From: Nioella sp. MMSF_3534
GTDB taxonomy: Bacteria > Pseudomonadota > Alphaproteobacteria > Rhodobacterales > Rhodobacteraceae
Length of the DNA stretch: 64,000 bases
Assembly: GCF_030732985.1 (NCBI RefSeq)
Contig: NZ_JASHJX010000005.1
Location: forward strand, 62,001 to 126,000
Direction of reading: 5' to 3'
Shown here: positions 55,506 to 63,780 of the stretch, one piece after another
Layout of the letters: each line of letters begins with the position of its first letter
How positions within the stretch are numbered: position 1 is the first letter of the stretch
Made by a program: the position numbers and the translations under genes
Notes under the pieces: model-generated
Database searches by the model: none
What the model was told of the DNA's origin: nothing
What the model saw: only the letters and a program-made list of their open reading frames with translations

Positions 55506-55595
55506 GGAGAGGTGGCCGAGTGGTCGAAGGCGCACGCCTGGAAAGTGTGTAGGCGGGAGACCGTCTCCAGGGTTCGAATCCCTGTCTCTCCGCCA
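55506..55595 (+). tRNA. tRNA-Ser (anticodon GGA)
   Basis: A 90-nt tRNA including an encoded CCA (55593-55595). The acceptor stem GGAGAG pairs with CTCTCC near the 3' end. The anticodon loop CTGGAAA gives anticodon GGA (reads UCC/UCU). A long variable arm typical of serine tRNAs precedes the T-loop GGTTCGAATCC. The sigma-54/cox/aco block begins right after it, so its 3' end is a possible integration site. Confidence 0.97.
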
Positions 55596-55756
55596 TACTG
55601 ACAGCACAAATTGAAGACTTGGACCGTCTTGATCCGACGGTGCGATACCCACATGCGGGCCTGCAGGTCGGCGGCACTTCAATCCGGCTTTTCCGCTTTC
55701 TCGCATCATGAGAGCCTATGACGCGTGGCGCCGAAAGCCGACTCGGCAAGGGACAC

Positions 55757-57043
55757 TCAAGCTTGTTTTCGACGCCGTTCATATGCGCCGGGTATTGCGA
55801 GCAGGGCTCGGTACTTGGCCACAGTCCGACGGGACATTGGCATGCCGGCCTTCTTCAATTGCCCGGCAAGATCCTCGTCTGAGAGAGGGTTTCGCGCGTT
55901 CTCGGTTGCGATCAGCAGCTTGAGACGCTGAAGGGCCTGTTCGCGTGTTCGTCCGGACTCCTGTTCGTTTAGCGGTCGTGCAAGGAACGCCGTGGCAGCA
56001 TGGGTTCCGCGATCCGTCCTGATGCTGCAACCGGACATGGCCCGGCTGATCGTGCTCTTGTTGACGCCGATCTCCGAGGCAAGCTGAGCCATCTTCAACG
56101 GTTGCCTGTCACGGTCACGTCCGGTTCTGATGAACTTTTCCTGATGCCGGGCGAGTGCGGTGCCGATGGCGAGGATCGTATTGGCACGTTTCTGCATGGC
56201 GCGGACCAGGTTTCCCGCTTCCCGATAGCAGTCCCGATAATAGACTTGAGCCCTGTCATCGGTCTCTGCCGCCATCGTTGTCGAAAACAGCGCGTCATCT
56301 ACAAGGAGTGTGGGCATCGCGGCTTCGTTCAGCGCGACCGTGAAACCTCCATCATCATCCTGATGGATCAGAAGATCCGGCGCCTGCTCTGTCGTGACCG
56401 GATCGGGTTGATGCCCCAGTGGGGCGGGGTTGAGGCCACGGATATCCTCCAGCATGTCGACCGCGTCTTCCTCGTCGACGCCGCATTCAGCGCAGATTGC
56501 CGCGACGTCTTTGCTCGCGATCAAGTCCAGCCGTTCAAGCAGCCTCTCGATCAGCGGATCAAAGCGGTTTCTGGCCTCGAGCTGCAATCGAAAGCAATCC
56601 GCCAGCGACCACGCAAAAACTCCGGCGGGTTCCACTTCTCTTTGAAGCTTTGCGACGAGGTCCATCAATTCATCAAGGCCGCACTCAAGATACCCTGCAA
56701 TCTCCTGGGGTGTGTCAGCCAGAAAGCCACGGTGATCGAGGCTATGCACAAGACCTTCGGCAAGATGCGCCTGTCTTGTGGATAGTTTGATCAGCCCGAC
56801 CTGGTGAAGGAGTGCGTCCCTCCGGCTCTGCTTCTCCGGCCTTTCGATCTCCTCGTGATGAGCGGCGCTTTTGACGGGGATCGACGGGACCGATCGGAGA
56901 AACGCATTTCTGCCTTGTTCGCGCTCGATGAGTTTGGCGGCCTCTTCCTGGTCCATAGCCAGCAATGAAAGAGACGTCCGCATCGTCTGGGTCAATGCCA
57001 GTTTTTGCACCTGTGTCTGCTGCTGGACCTGTTTCAAGGGCAT
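55757..57043 (-). CDS. rpoN: RNA polymerase sigma-54 factor (RpoN paralogue)
   Basis: A 428-residue sigma-54. Region I is Gln-rich (MPLKQVQQQTQVQKLALTQTM, then SLSLLAMDQEEAAKLIE). A core-binding domain follows, then the helix-turn-helix MAQLASEIGVNKSTISRAMSGCSIRTDRGTHAA. The C-terminus carries the RpoN box as SRRTVAKYR, one residue from the common ARRTVAKYR, in the family context PLSDEDLAGQLKKAG. It is divergent from the cox operon, whose -24 element lies only 24 bp from this start codon. The rpoN of most proteobacteria sits near lptB and hpf, which are absent here, so this is probably an additional copy. Confidence 0.93.
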   Translation of the reverse strand: MPLKQVQQQTQVQKLALTQTMRTSLSLLAMDQEEAAKLIEREQGRNAFLRSVPSIPVKSAAHHEEIERPEKQSRRDALLHQVGLIKLSTRQAHLAEGLVHSLDHRGFLADTPQEIAGYLECGLDELMDLVAKLQREVEPAGVFAWSLADCFRLQLEARNRFDPLIERLLERLDLIASKDVAAICAECGVDEEDAVDMLEDIRGLNPAPLGHQPDPVTTEQAPDLLIHQDDDGGFTVALNEAAMPTLLVDDALFSTTMAAETDDRAQVYYRDCYREAGNLVRAMQKRANTILAIGTALARHQEKFIRTGRDRDRQPLKMAQLASEIGVNKSTISRAMSGCSIRTDRGTHAATAFLARPLNEQESGRTREQALQRLKLLIATENARNPLSDEDLAGQLKKAGMPMSRRTVAKYRALLAIPGAYERRRKQA

Positions 57044-57066
57044 CCGTCAAAGCCTGATGTCTATTA

Positions 57067-57084
57067 CTGGCATGTTTGTTGCTT
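57067..57084 (+). promoter_or_regulatory. Sigma-54 promoter of the cox-like operon
   Basis: CTGGCATGTTTGTTGCTT: -24 GG at 57069-57070 and -12 GC at 57081-57082, with canonical 12-bp register. It matches the YTGGCACG-N4-TTGC consensus except for one C to T. Transcription would begin near 57093-57094, giving a 24-nt leader that contains the GGAGGGAAG ribosome site (57102-57110). Confidence 0.85.
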
Positions 57085-57117
57085 GCAGATACAGGAGAAG
57101 TGGAGGGAAGTCGACTC

Positions 57118-57618
57118 ATGGACCTTACCGGATCGAGGAAAATCGCGGCGCCCAGAGCCGATGTCTGGAACGCGATACTGTCAGCTGATTGCCTGAAAGC
57201 CTGCGTTCCGGGGTGCACCGAGATGTCTGGCTCGCCCGAAACGGGGTTCGAGGCGACCGTGGTTCAGAAAGTCGGACCGGTCAAAGCGACCTTCGTGGGC
57301 TTGGTAAGACTGTCCGACATGGTCCCGCCCAAAAGCTTGACACTGGACGGCGAAGGCAAGGGCGGCGCCGCCGGTTTCGCCAGGGGCGGAGCAAGGGTGC
57401 ATCTCGAAGAGGACGGCGACTGCACCGTGCTTCACTATCATGTCGAAGCGAAAGTCGGGGGCAAGCTGGCACAGCTTGGATCGCGCATAATCGACGGGTT
57501 CGCCAAGAAGATGGCCGATCAGTTCTTTGCAAACCTTCAGGTTGAGATCGAAGGCCCCGACGACATCGCATCACCGGCACAGAAAAAGAAGGGGTGGCTG
57601 AACAGGCTGGTGAGCTGA
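57118..57618 (+). CDS. coxG: CoxG-like SRPBCC protein
   Basis: A 166-residue CoxG family member. The start is the ATG at 57118 (MDLTGSRKIAAPRADVWNAI), since 14 upstream codons overlap the promoter region. The SRPBCC fold is suggested by ADCLKACVPGCTEM, VGPVKATFVGLVRLSD and LDGEGKGGAAGFARGGARVHL. In carboxydotrophs CoxG helps anchor CO dehydrogenase to the membrane; it is also found with other molybdenum hydroxylases. It is first in coxG-S-L-M, an order in which coxG leads rather than follows. Confidence 0.88.
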   Translation: MDLTGSRKIAAPRADVWNAILSADCLKACVPGCTEMSGSPETGFEATVVQKVGPVKATFVGLVRLSDMVPPKSLTLDGEGKGGAAGFARGGARVHLEEDGDCTVLHYHVEAKVGGKLAQLGSRIIDGFAKKMADQFFANLQVEIEGPDDIASPAQKKKGWLNRLVS

Positions 57619-57657
57619 TCGGCGCTTCGCAGACCCAATGGATCAAGGGAGGATCTG

Positions 57658-58128
57658 ATGTCCGAGATAAAGATGACCGTTAACGGGAAACCGGTTGGCG
57701 GTGACGTGGCAGACAACATGCTGCTCGTCGAGTTCATTCGCGAAACCCTGCGCCTGACCGGCACGCATGTGGGTTGTGACACATCGCAATGCGGGGCCTG
57801 TGTTGTCCATGTCGATGGCAAGGCGGTGAAATCCTGCACGATGCTGGCAGCGGCAGCAGACGGGGCCGAGGTGACAACGATCGAAGGCGTCGCCAACGGC
57901 GACCTGCATCCGATGCAAAAAGCCTTCAATGACAATCACGGGTTGCAATGCGGCTTCTGCACGCCGGGCATGATCATGAGCGGGATCGACATGGTCAACC
58001 GCTACAAGGCCGAGGGCAAGACGCTTGATGAGGCTGCAATCCGGCACGAGCTGGAAGGCAATATCTGCCGCTGCACCGGGTACCACAACATCGTGAAATC
58101 CATCAGCCAGGCCGCTGGCGAGATGTAA
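57658..58128 (+). CDS. coxS: Molybdenum hydroxylase small subunit, two 2Fe-2S clusters (CoxS-like)
   Basis: A 156-residue electron-transfer subunit. The N-terminal plant-type cluster is [22 protein letters not shown] and the second, all-helical cluster is [12 protein letters not shown]...[10 protein letters not shown]. It passes electrons from the molybdenum site to the FAD subunit. It ends 14 nt before the large-subunit ATG. Confidence 0.95.
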   Translation: MSEIKMTVNGKPVGGDVADNMLLVEFIRETLRLTGTHVGCDTSQCGACVVHVDGKAVKSCTMLAAAADGAEVTTIEGVANGDLHPMQKAFNDNHGLQCGFCTPGMIMSGIDMVNRYKAEGKTLDEAAIRHELEGNICRCTGYHNIVKSISQAAGEM

Positions 58129-58142
58129 GGGAGGGTCATCAG

Positions 58143-60497
58143 ATGAGCCAAGGAATTGGTGCCGCAGTCAAGCGCAAGGAAGACAAGCGCTTCACGACCG
58201 GCAAGGGAAAATACACCGACGATATCCGCATGGAAAACCAGGCCTATGCGGCCTTTGTGCGCTCGCCGCATGCCCATGCGCGGGTCAACAGCATCGACAC
58301 AAGTGCCGCCGAGGCCATGGACGGCGTCATCGCCATTCTTAACGGCGCGGAACTGACCGGGGACGGGATCGGCAATATCATCTGCGGATGGGCGATCACC
58401 TCCAAGGATGGCAGCCCGATGAACATGGGTGCCTGGTCGGCGCTTGCCACCGAAAAAACCCGCTATGTGGGCGACGCGGTGGCGATCGTGATTGCCGAAA
58501 CCAATGCCCAGGCCCGCGCGGCGGCAGAGGCCGTCGATATCGACTATGAGGAACTGCCGGTTGCGGCCAGCCTCGCAGCAGCGCTTTCTGACGGTGCCCC
58601 GCAGATCCACGAAAACGCCCCGGGCAACATCGTCTATGACTGGGAGATCGGCGAGAACGAGGCCACCGAGGCCGCATTGGCGGGTGCTGCGCATATCACC
58701 AAGATGGATATCACCAATAACCGTCTGTCGCCGAACCCGATGGAGCCGCGTTCAGCCGTGGCCATCTATGACGATGCCGAGGATCACTATACGCTCTATA
58801 CAACCAGCCAGAACCCGCATGTGGCGCGTCTGGTTTTAAGCGCGTTTTATAACGTTGCGCCGGAACACAAGCTGCGCGTGATCGCGCCGGATGTGGGCGG
58901 CGGTTTCGGGTCCAAGATCTACATCTATCCCGAAGAAATCGCCTGTCTCTGGGCGTCGATGAAGACCAATCGCTCTGTCAAATGGACGTCCGACCGGACC
59001 GAGGCCTTCCTGACGGATGCCCATGGTCGGGATCATGTGACCAAAGCGCGGATGGGCTTCGATCAGGATGGCAGGATCGTTGGTTTCAAGGTCTCGACCA
59101 AGGCCAATTTCGGGGCCTATATGTCGCTCTTCTCCAGCGCGGTTCCGACCTATCTTTACGCGACTCTGCTGTCGGGCACCTACAATATTCCGAACATCTA
59201 TTGCGAAGTTCTGGGTGTCTATACCAACACGGTGCCTGTCGATGCCTATCGAGGTGCGGGGCGACCGGAAGCCTCGTATCTTGTGGAACGCATGATCGAG
59301 ACAGCCGCGCGAGAGATGGGCAAAGACCCTGCGGATCTGCGCAACATCAACTTTATCCGCGAGTTTCCGCATCAGACGCCGGTGATCATGAACTACGATT
59401 CCGGCGATTTCGAAGGCAATATGCGTCAGGCGATGGTTGCCGCCGATTGGGCCGGGTTCGGCGCCCGCAAGGCTGAAAGCGCAATGCGCGGCAAACTGCG
59501 TGGCATCGGCATGTCCTGCTATATCGAGGCTTGCGGCATCGCGCCGTCGGCTGCTGTCGGGTCGCTTGGGGCGGGTGTCGGTCTTTGGGAAAGCGCCGAA
59601 GTGCGGATGAACCCCGTCGGCACGATCGAGGTTCTGACCGGGTCGCACAGCCACGGGCAAGGGCACGAAACCACCTTCGCGCAAGTCGTGGCGGATCGTT
59701 TCGGCGTACCGATAGACACCGTGCAGATCGTGCATGGCGACACCGACAAGGTCCAGTTCGGCATGGGCACCTATGGGTCACGCTCCGGTCCTGTCGGTAT
59801 GTCGGCCATCGTCAAGGCGCTCGACAAGCTCGAGGTCAAGATCAGGAAACTGGCGGCGCATCTGCTCGAAGCGTCGGAAGCCGATATCGTGATCGAGGAC
59901 GGACAGGTCAAAGTCGACGGAACCAACAAGGTTCTCGCCTGGCACGAGGTCGGCCTGGCGGCCTATACCGGCCACAACCTGCCCGAGGGCATGGAGCCCG
60001 GACTGAAGGAAGGGGCGTTCTACGATCCTCTGAACTTCACCTTCCCGATGGGCTGCTTCATCTGCGAGGTGGAGGTCGACCCGCAAACCGGCAAGACCGA
60101 GATCCTGAAATTCGTCGCGTCAGATGACTTCGGAACCATCATCAACCCGATGATTGTCGACGGCCAGGTTCATGGTGGCATCGCTCAGGGTGTCGGGCAG
60201 GCAATGCTGGAGGAAGTGCGTTACAGCGAGGACGGCCAGCAATTGTCGGCGTCCTATATGGACTACGCAATGCCGCGGGCCGACGATCTGCCGGACTTCG
60301 ATGTGCTGCATCACTCAACCCCCTGCACAACCAACCCCCTGGGCATGAAAGGCTGTGGGGAGGCCGGGGCCATCGGCACACCACCGGCGGTCATCAACGC
60401 GATCACCGATGCGATTGGCAATAACGATCTCAGCATGCCGGCCACCCCGGCCAAGGTCTGGGCCGCGCTGAACAGCGCCACAATCGCCGCTGAATAA
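58143..60497 (+). CDS. coxL: Molybdenum hydroxylase large subunit (form II CoxL-like)
   Basis: A 784-residue xanthine-oxidase-family catalytic subunit binding the Mo-cytosine dinucleotide cofactor. The active-site loop is AYRGAGR (residues 368-374), the form II or generic type; genuine form I CO dehydrogenases have AYRCSFR with the copper-binding Cys. The catalytic glutamate is Glu740 in [10 protein letters not shown]. Other Mo-site motifs are [15 protein letters not shown] and [23 protein letters not shown] oxidation is therefore doubtful; the substrate could be a carbonyl or heterocycle. It is preceded by coxS and followed by the FAD subunit. Confidence 0.93.
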   Translation: MSQGIGAAVKRKEDKRFTTGKGKYTDDIRMENQAYAAFVRSPHAHARVNSIDTSAAEAMDGVIAILNGAELTGDGIGNIICGWAITSKDGSPMNMGAWSALATEKTRYVGDAVAIVIAETNAQARAAAEAVDIDYEELPVAASLAAALSDGAPQIHENAPGNIVYDWEIGENEATEAALAGAAHITKMDITNNRLSPNPMEPRSAVAIYDDAEDHYTLYTTSQNPHVARLVLSAFYNVAPEHKLRVIAPDVGGGFGSKIYIYPEEIACLWASMKTNRSVKWTSDRTEAFLTDAHGRDHVTKARMGFDQDGRIVGFKVSTKANFGAYMSLFSSAVPTYLYATLLSGTYNIPNIYCEVLGVYTNTVPVDAYRGAGRPEASYLVERMIETAAREMGKDPADLRNINFIREFPHQTPVIMNYDSGDFEGNMRQAMVAADWAGFGARKAESAMRGKLRGIGMSCYIEACGIAPSAAVGSLGAGVGLWESAEVRMNPVGTIEVLTGSHSHGQGHETTFAQVVADRFGVPIDTVQIVHGDTDKVQFGMGTYGSRSGPVGMSAIVKALDKLEVKIRKLAAHLLEASEADIVIEDGQVKVDGTNKVLAWHEVGLAAYTGHNLPEGMEPGLKEGAFYDPLNFTFPMGCFICEVEVDPQTGKTEILKFVASDDFGTIINPMIVDGQVHGGIAQGVGQAMLEEVRYSEDGQQLSASYMDYAMPRADDLPDFDVLHHSTPCTTNPLGMKGCGEAGAIGTPPAVINAITDAIGNNDLSMPATPAKVWAALNSATIAAE

Positions 60498-60508
60498 GGG
60501 AGGTTACA

Positions 60509-61306
60509 ATGCACAGTACAAACTATCACGCTGCCACAACGGCAGCAGAAGCCGCGAGCCTTCTGTCATCTGCCGAGGACGGGGCGCTGCTTGCCGGCGG
60601 TCAGACGCTGTTGCCAACGATGAAGGCACGACTGGCCGCGCCCTCGGACCTCATCGATATTTCGCGCGCAGAGGAGCTTCGCGGGATCTCTGTAACCGAT
60701 GGCACAGCCATTATTGGCGCCATGACCACCCATGCAGAGGTGGCAGGGCACGCAGAGTTGCGATCCGCCTTCCCTGCCCTTTGCGATCTGGCGGGTCGGA
60801 TCGGGGATCCCGCGGTCCGTCATCGGGGCACCATCGGCGGCAGCCTCGCCAACAATGACCCGGCGGCATGTTACCCGGCGGCGGTGCTTGGAACGGGGGC
60901 AACCATCTCGACCAACAAGCGCGACATTGCGGCCGACGACTATTTTGAGGGCATGTTCGCTACGGCCCTTGATGCGGGCGAGGTCATAACCTCGATCACC
61001 TTCCCGATCCCGGACGCCGCAAACTACCAGAAGTTCGCGCAACCTGCCTCGCGCTTCGCCCTGGTGGGCGTGTTCGTTGCGAAATCCGCGGATCGCGTGC
61101 GCGTTGCCGTGACGGGTGCCTCGGAAGAGGGCGTATTCCGATGGACAAACGCCGAAACCTCGTTGTCGTCCGATTTTACAGCAGATGCGATTGGCGGGCT
61201 GTCAGTCAGCTCGCAAGGGATGATTAGCGACCTGCATGGCGATGGAAGCTATCGCGCAAACCTGGTTCAGGTTCTGACAGCGCGTGCGGTTGCCGCCGCA
61301 TCCTAA
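60509..61306 (+). CDS. coxM: Molybdenum hydroxylase FAD-binding subunit (CoxM-like)
   Basis: A 265-residue FAD subunit. FAD-contact motifs are [19 protein letters not shown] (pyrophosphate loop) and [22 protein letters not shown]. It completes the three-subunit hydroxylase. A strong hairpin terminator follows 8 nt after the stop, so the cox unit ends here and acoX has its own promoter. Confidence 0.94.
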   Translation: MHSTNYHAATTAAEAASLLSSAEDGALLAGGQTLLPTMKARLAAPSDLIDISRAEELRGISVTDGTAIIGAMTTHAEVAGHAELRSAFPALCDLAGRIGDPAVRHRGTIGGSLANNDPAACYPAAVLGTGATISTNKRDIAADDYFEGMFATALDAGEVITSITFPIPDAANYQKFAQPASRFALVGVFVAKSADRVRVAVTGASEEGVFRWTNAETSLSSDFTADAIGGLSVSSQGMISDLHGDGSYRANLVQVLTARAVAAAS

Positions 61307-61313
61307 GACATCG

Positions 61314-61343
61314 AAAGACCCTGAGCCTGCGCTCGGGGTCTTT
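61314..61343 (+). terminator. Terminator after the cox-like operon
   Basis: A 13-bp stem AAAGACCCTGAGC/GCTCGGGGTCTTT (one G-U pair), CTGC loop. The stem's own 3' TTT is the only T tract, so termination may be moderate. Confidence 0.7.
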
Positions 61344-61670
61344 CCGCATGAGTGCCGGTGATAAGTCAGGCCGATTGGGGCCTTTGAAAAACCGCCCGCA
61401 TTCCGCCTCCACAAGCATCCAGTCGTTTCGAATGCGGCGAGCGGTCTGCCAGGCGCCGCTCAAATCCTCTGCCAGCATGGTAGAGGATGAGCGGATATGC
61501 GCATTGGGGGGCACAGCGGTGCCATTCACGCGTCTTTTCGACACTTGAGCATTGATTGCCCTTTTCCGAGCGTATCCGCGCAGTCGCAAAGCAGACCGGG
61601 ACGCAACCTTTGCTTGGGCCCGGCATCTAGCCCTGCGCACAGGGGGCGACGAACTCAACTCGAAACGCAA
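61344..61670. other. Non-coding region upstream of acoX, possible activator site
   Basis: About 330 bp with no convincing gene. It holds an inverted repeat ATCCTCT-N11-AGAGGAT (61464-61488), about 185 bp upstream of the sigma-54 promoter, and a second, GGCAC-N4-GTGCC (61510-61523). Distances of 80-200 bp are usual for sigma-54 activator binding sites; both are candidates only. Confidence 0.4.
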
Positions 61671-61689
61671 TTGGCACAAACGTTGCTTT
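61671..61689 (+). promoter_or_regulatory. Consensus sigma-54 promoter of acoX-acoA-acoB
   Basis: TTGGCAC-N5-TTGCTTT with -24 GG at 61673-61674 and -12 GC at 61685-61686: a full match to TGGCAC-N5-TTGC. Transcription would start near 61698, leaving an 18-nt leader with an AAGGGAGG ribosome site. Acetoin operons of Cupriavidus and Bacillus are also sigma-54 dependent. Confidence 0.9.
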
Positions 61690-61715
61690 CTCTCATTGAA
61701 AGGGAGGCATCACTC

Positions 61716-62759
61716 GTGACCAAAGTTGGCATCATCGCAAACCCTGTCTCTGCCCGCGACATTCGCCGGATCGTCAGCCATGCGGGCAACCTGCCGATCA
61801 ACGACCGGGCCAATATCGTGCTTCGGATGATGACGGGGCTTATGGCGACGGGCGTCGAAGAGGTGGTGATCATGCCGGAAAACGGTGGGATCCGCACACA
61901 GCTGATGCGCGTCATCGACCGCGAAAACCGCATGGGTCACGTTCGGTTTCCCCGTGTCAGCTATCTGGACATGCCGGTCACCTGCACCTCGGAGGACAGC
62001 GCGGAAGCCGCCCGCCAGATGCACGATCAGGGTGTCGGAGCGATCGTTGTTCTGGGCGGTGACGGGACCAACAGGGTTGTGGTGTCCAAATGCGGCAACA
62101 CGCCGATTGCGGGCGTGTCCACCGGCACCAACAACGCCTTTCCAGAGTTGCGCGAACCCACGATCACGGGACTGGCTGTCGGACTGGCGGTAACGGGACA
62201 GGTGCCCTGCGAGCACGCCTTTGCCTACAACAAGCGGCTGGAAGTCCGCGTGAACGATCAGCGCGAGATCGCACTTGTCGATGTGGCCGTCGTTTCCGAG
62301 CGCTTCATCGGTGCCCGCGCCATCTGGAAGACGGCGAACTTCCGCGACCTGTTTGTTACCTTCGGCCTGCCTGACGGTATCGGCATGTCCTCTATCGTGG
62401 GGCTTCTTGCACCGCTTGATCGGCAGGAACCCGAGGGGCGAAGGGTACGACTTCTACCGCTTGAGACCGCAAACTTGCGTCTGACCGCCCCCATTGCGCC
62501 GGGCCTGATCGAAGAGGTCGGCATCGGGGCTGTCGAGAAGGTTGTTCCCAACGAGGTCTATCTGCCGAGCGTTTCCGCCGGGTCGTTTGCACTCGATGGC
62601 GAACGGGAACTGACCTTCAGCGAAATCGACGATGTCAGCATCCGGCTTCAGGCCGATGCGTTCCGCACCGTCAACGTGCCCGATTGCATGGCCTATGCGG
62701 CCCGGCACGGGCTTCTCACCCGCGCCGCGTCAGAGGCGCTGCGCACCGCTCAACCATAA
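61716..62759 (+). CDS. acoX: AcoX-like ATP-NAD kinase-family protein
   Basis: A 347-residue protein of the AcoX/NAD-kinase-like family. The GGDGTNR motif (AIVVLGGDGTNRVVV) is the nucleotide-binding signature; NTPIAGVSTGTNNAFPELREPT is typical of AcoX. I place the start at GTG 61716 (VTKVGIIANPVSARDIRR) because GGGAGG lies 7-9 nt upstream and 73 upstream in-frame codons span the sigma-54 promoter. AcoX commonly precedes acetoin dehydrogenase genes; its reaction is not established. It is 11 nt before acoA. Confidence 0.88.
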   Translation: MTKVGIIANPVSARDIRRIVSHAGNLPINDRANIVLRMMTGLMATGVEEVVIMPENGGIRTQLMRVIDRENRMGHVRFPRVSYLDMPVTCTSEDSAEAARQMHDQGVGAIVVLGGDGTNRVVVSKCGNTPIAGVSTGTNNAFPELREPTITGLAVGLAVTGQVPCEHAFAYNKRLEVRVNDQREIALVDVAVVSERFIGARAIWKTANFRDLFVTFGLPDGIGMSSIVGLLAPLDRQEPEGRRVRLLPLETANLRLTAPIAPGLIEEVGIGAVEKVVPNEVYLPSVSAGSFALDGERELTFSEIDDVSIRLQADAFRTVNVPDCMAYAARHGLLTRAASEALRTAQP

Positions 62760-62770
62760 GGGAGGACCTC

Positions 62771-63751
62771 ATGAGCAACCCGTTCCCACTGGAAAAAGAC
62801 GGGCTTCTGGAAGCCTATCGCCGGATGAAGACGATCCGGGAATTCGAAGAACGCCTGCATGTCGATTTCGGCCGCGGCGATATCCCCGGTTTCGTGCATC
62901 TCTATGCAGGCGAAGAGGCCGCGGGCGTCGGCATCATGATGCATTTGCAGGATCATGACCGCATCGCCTCGACCCACCGGGGCCACGGTCACTGCATCGC
63001 CAAGGGCGTGGATGTGAAAGGCATGATGGCCGAGATCTACGGCAAGGCGACCGGCTCCTGCGCGGGCAAGGGCGGATCGATGCATATCGCCGACCTGTCC
63101 AAGGGCATGATGGGCGCCAACGGCATCCTCGGTGCAGGCGCGCCGCTGGTCTGCGGCGCGGCGCTGGCGGCCCAGAAGCTGGGCCATGACGGCGTGGGCA
63201 TCACCTTCTTTGGCGATGGCGCGTCGAACCAGGGCACGGTGCTGGAATCGATGAACCTGGCCGCGATCTGGAACCTGCCGGCGATCTTTGTCGTGGAAAA
63301 CAACGGCTATGCGGAATCGACCTCGGTCGACTACGCCGTCGCGTCTGACAGCTACGTCGACCGCGCGACCGGTTTCGGCATGCCCGGCATCACCGTGGAC
63401 GGCACCGATTTTTTTGCCGTCTACGAGGCGGCGGGCGAGGTGGTCAAGCGCGCCCGCGAAGGCGGCGGGCCGACCCTGCTGGAATGCAAGATGATCCGCT
63501 TCTTCGGCCATTTCGAGGGCGATGCGCAGACCTACCGCGCACCGGGCGAGAACGAGGACAACCGCAAGAACCGCGACTGCCTCAAGATCTTCCGCGCCAA
63601 GGTGACCGAGGCGGGTGTGCTGACCGATGCCGAGATGGACGCCATTGACGCCGAGGTCATGACCCTGATCGAGGACGCGGTGACCGAGGCCAAGGCCGCC
63701 CCGCTGCCCACCCCCGCAGACCTGACGACCGATGTGTACGTGTCCTACTGA
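62771..63751 (+). CDS. acoA: TPP-dependent acetoin/2-oxoacid dehydrogenase E1 alpha
   Basis: A 326-residue E1 alpha. The TPP-pyrophosphate region is GVGITFFGDGASNQGTVLESMNLAAIWNLPAIFVVENNGYAEST, with the GDG...NN motif. The phosphorylation-loop-like RGHGHCIAKGVDVKGMMAEIYGKATGSCAGKGGSMH is also typical. The start is the ATG at 62771 (MSNPFPLEKDG), with GGGAGGA just upstream. Following acoX, it fits acetoin:DCPIP oxidoreductase alpha subunit; pyruvate dehydrogenase E1 alpha is the alternative. Confidence 0.9.
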   Translation: MSNPFPLEKDGLLEAYRRMKTIREFEERLHVDFGRGDIPGFVHLYAGEEAAGVGIMMHLQDHDRIASTHRGHGHCIAKGVDVKGMMAEIYGKATGSCAGKGGSMHIADLSKGMMGANGILGAGAPLVCGAALAAQKLGHDGVGITFFGDGASNQGTVLESMNLAAIWNLPAIFVVENNGYAESTSVDYAVASDSYVDRATGFGMPGITVDGTDFFAVYEAAGEVVKRAREGGGPTLLECKMIRFFGHFEGDAQTYRAPGENEDNRKNRDCLKIFRAKVTEAGVLTDAEMDAIDAEVMTLIEDAVTEAKAAPLPTPADLTTDVYVSY

Positions 63752-63780
63752 CACGCGCTGACAAGGAAAGGAGATAGAAA

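Noticed and set aside
55489-55782. Minus-strand ORF across tRNA-Ser
   Set aside because: It is antisense to a complete tRNA with all arms and an encoded CCA.
58143-60497. True aerobic CO dehydrogenase (form I)
   Set aside because: The active-site loop is AYRGAGR, lacking the Cys of AYRCSFR.
61224-61679. 151-codon minus-strand ORF between coxM and acoX
   Set aside because: It overlaps the end of coxM, the terminator and the sigma-54 upstream region, and has no recognisable domain or ribosome site.
61497-61715. Longer N-terminus for AcoX starting at 61497
   Set aside because: It would place the coding start upstream of the consensus sigma-54 promoter; the GTG at 61716 has a ribosome site and the family N-terminus.
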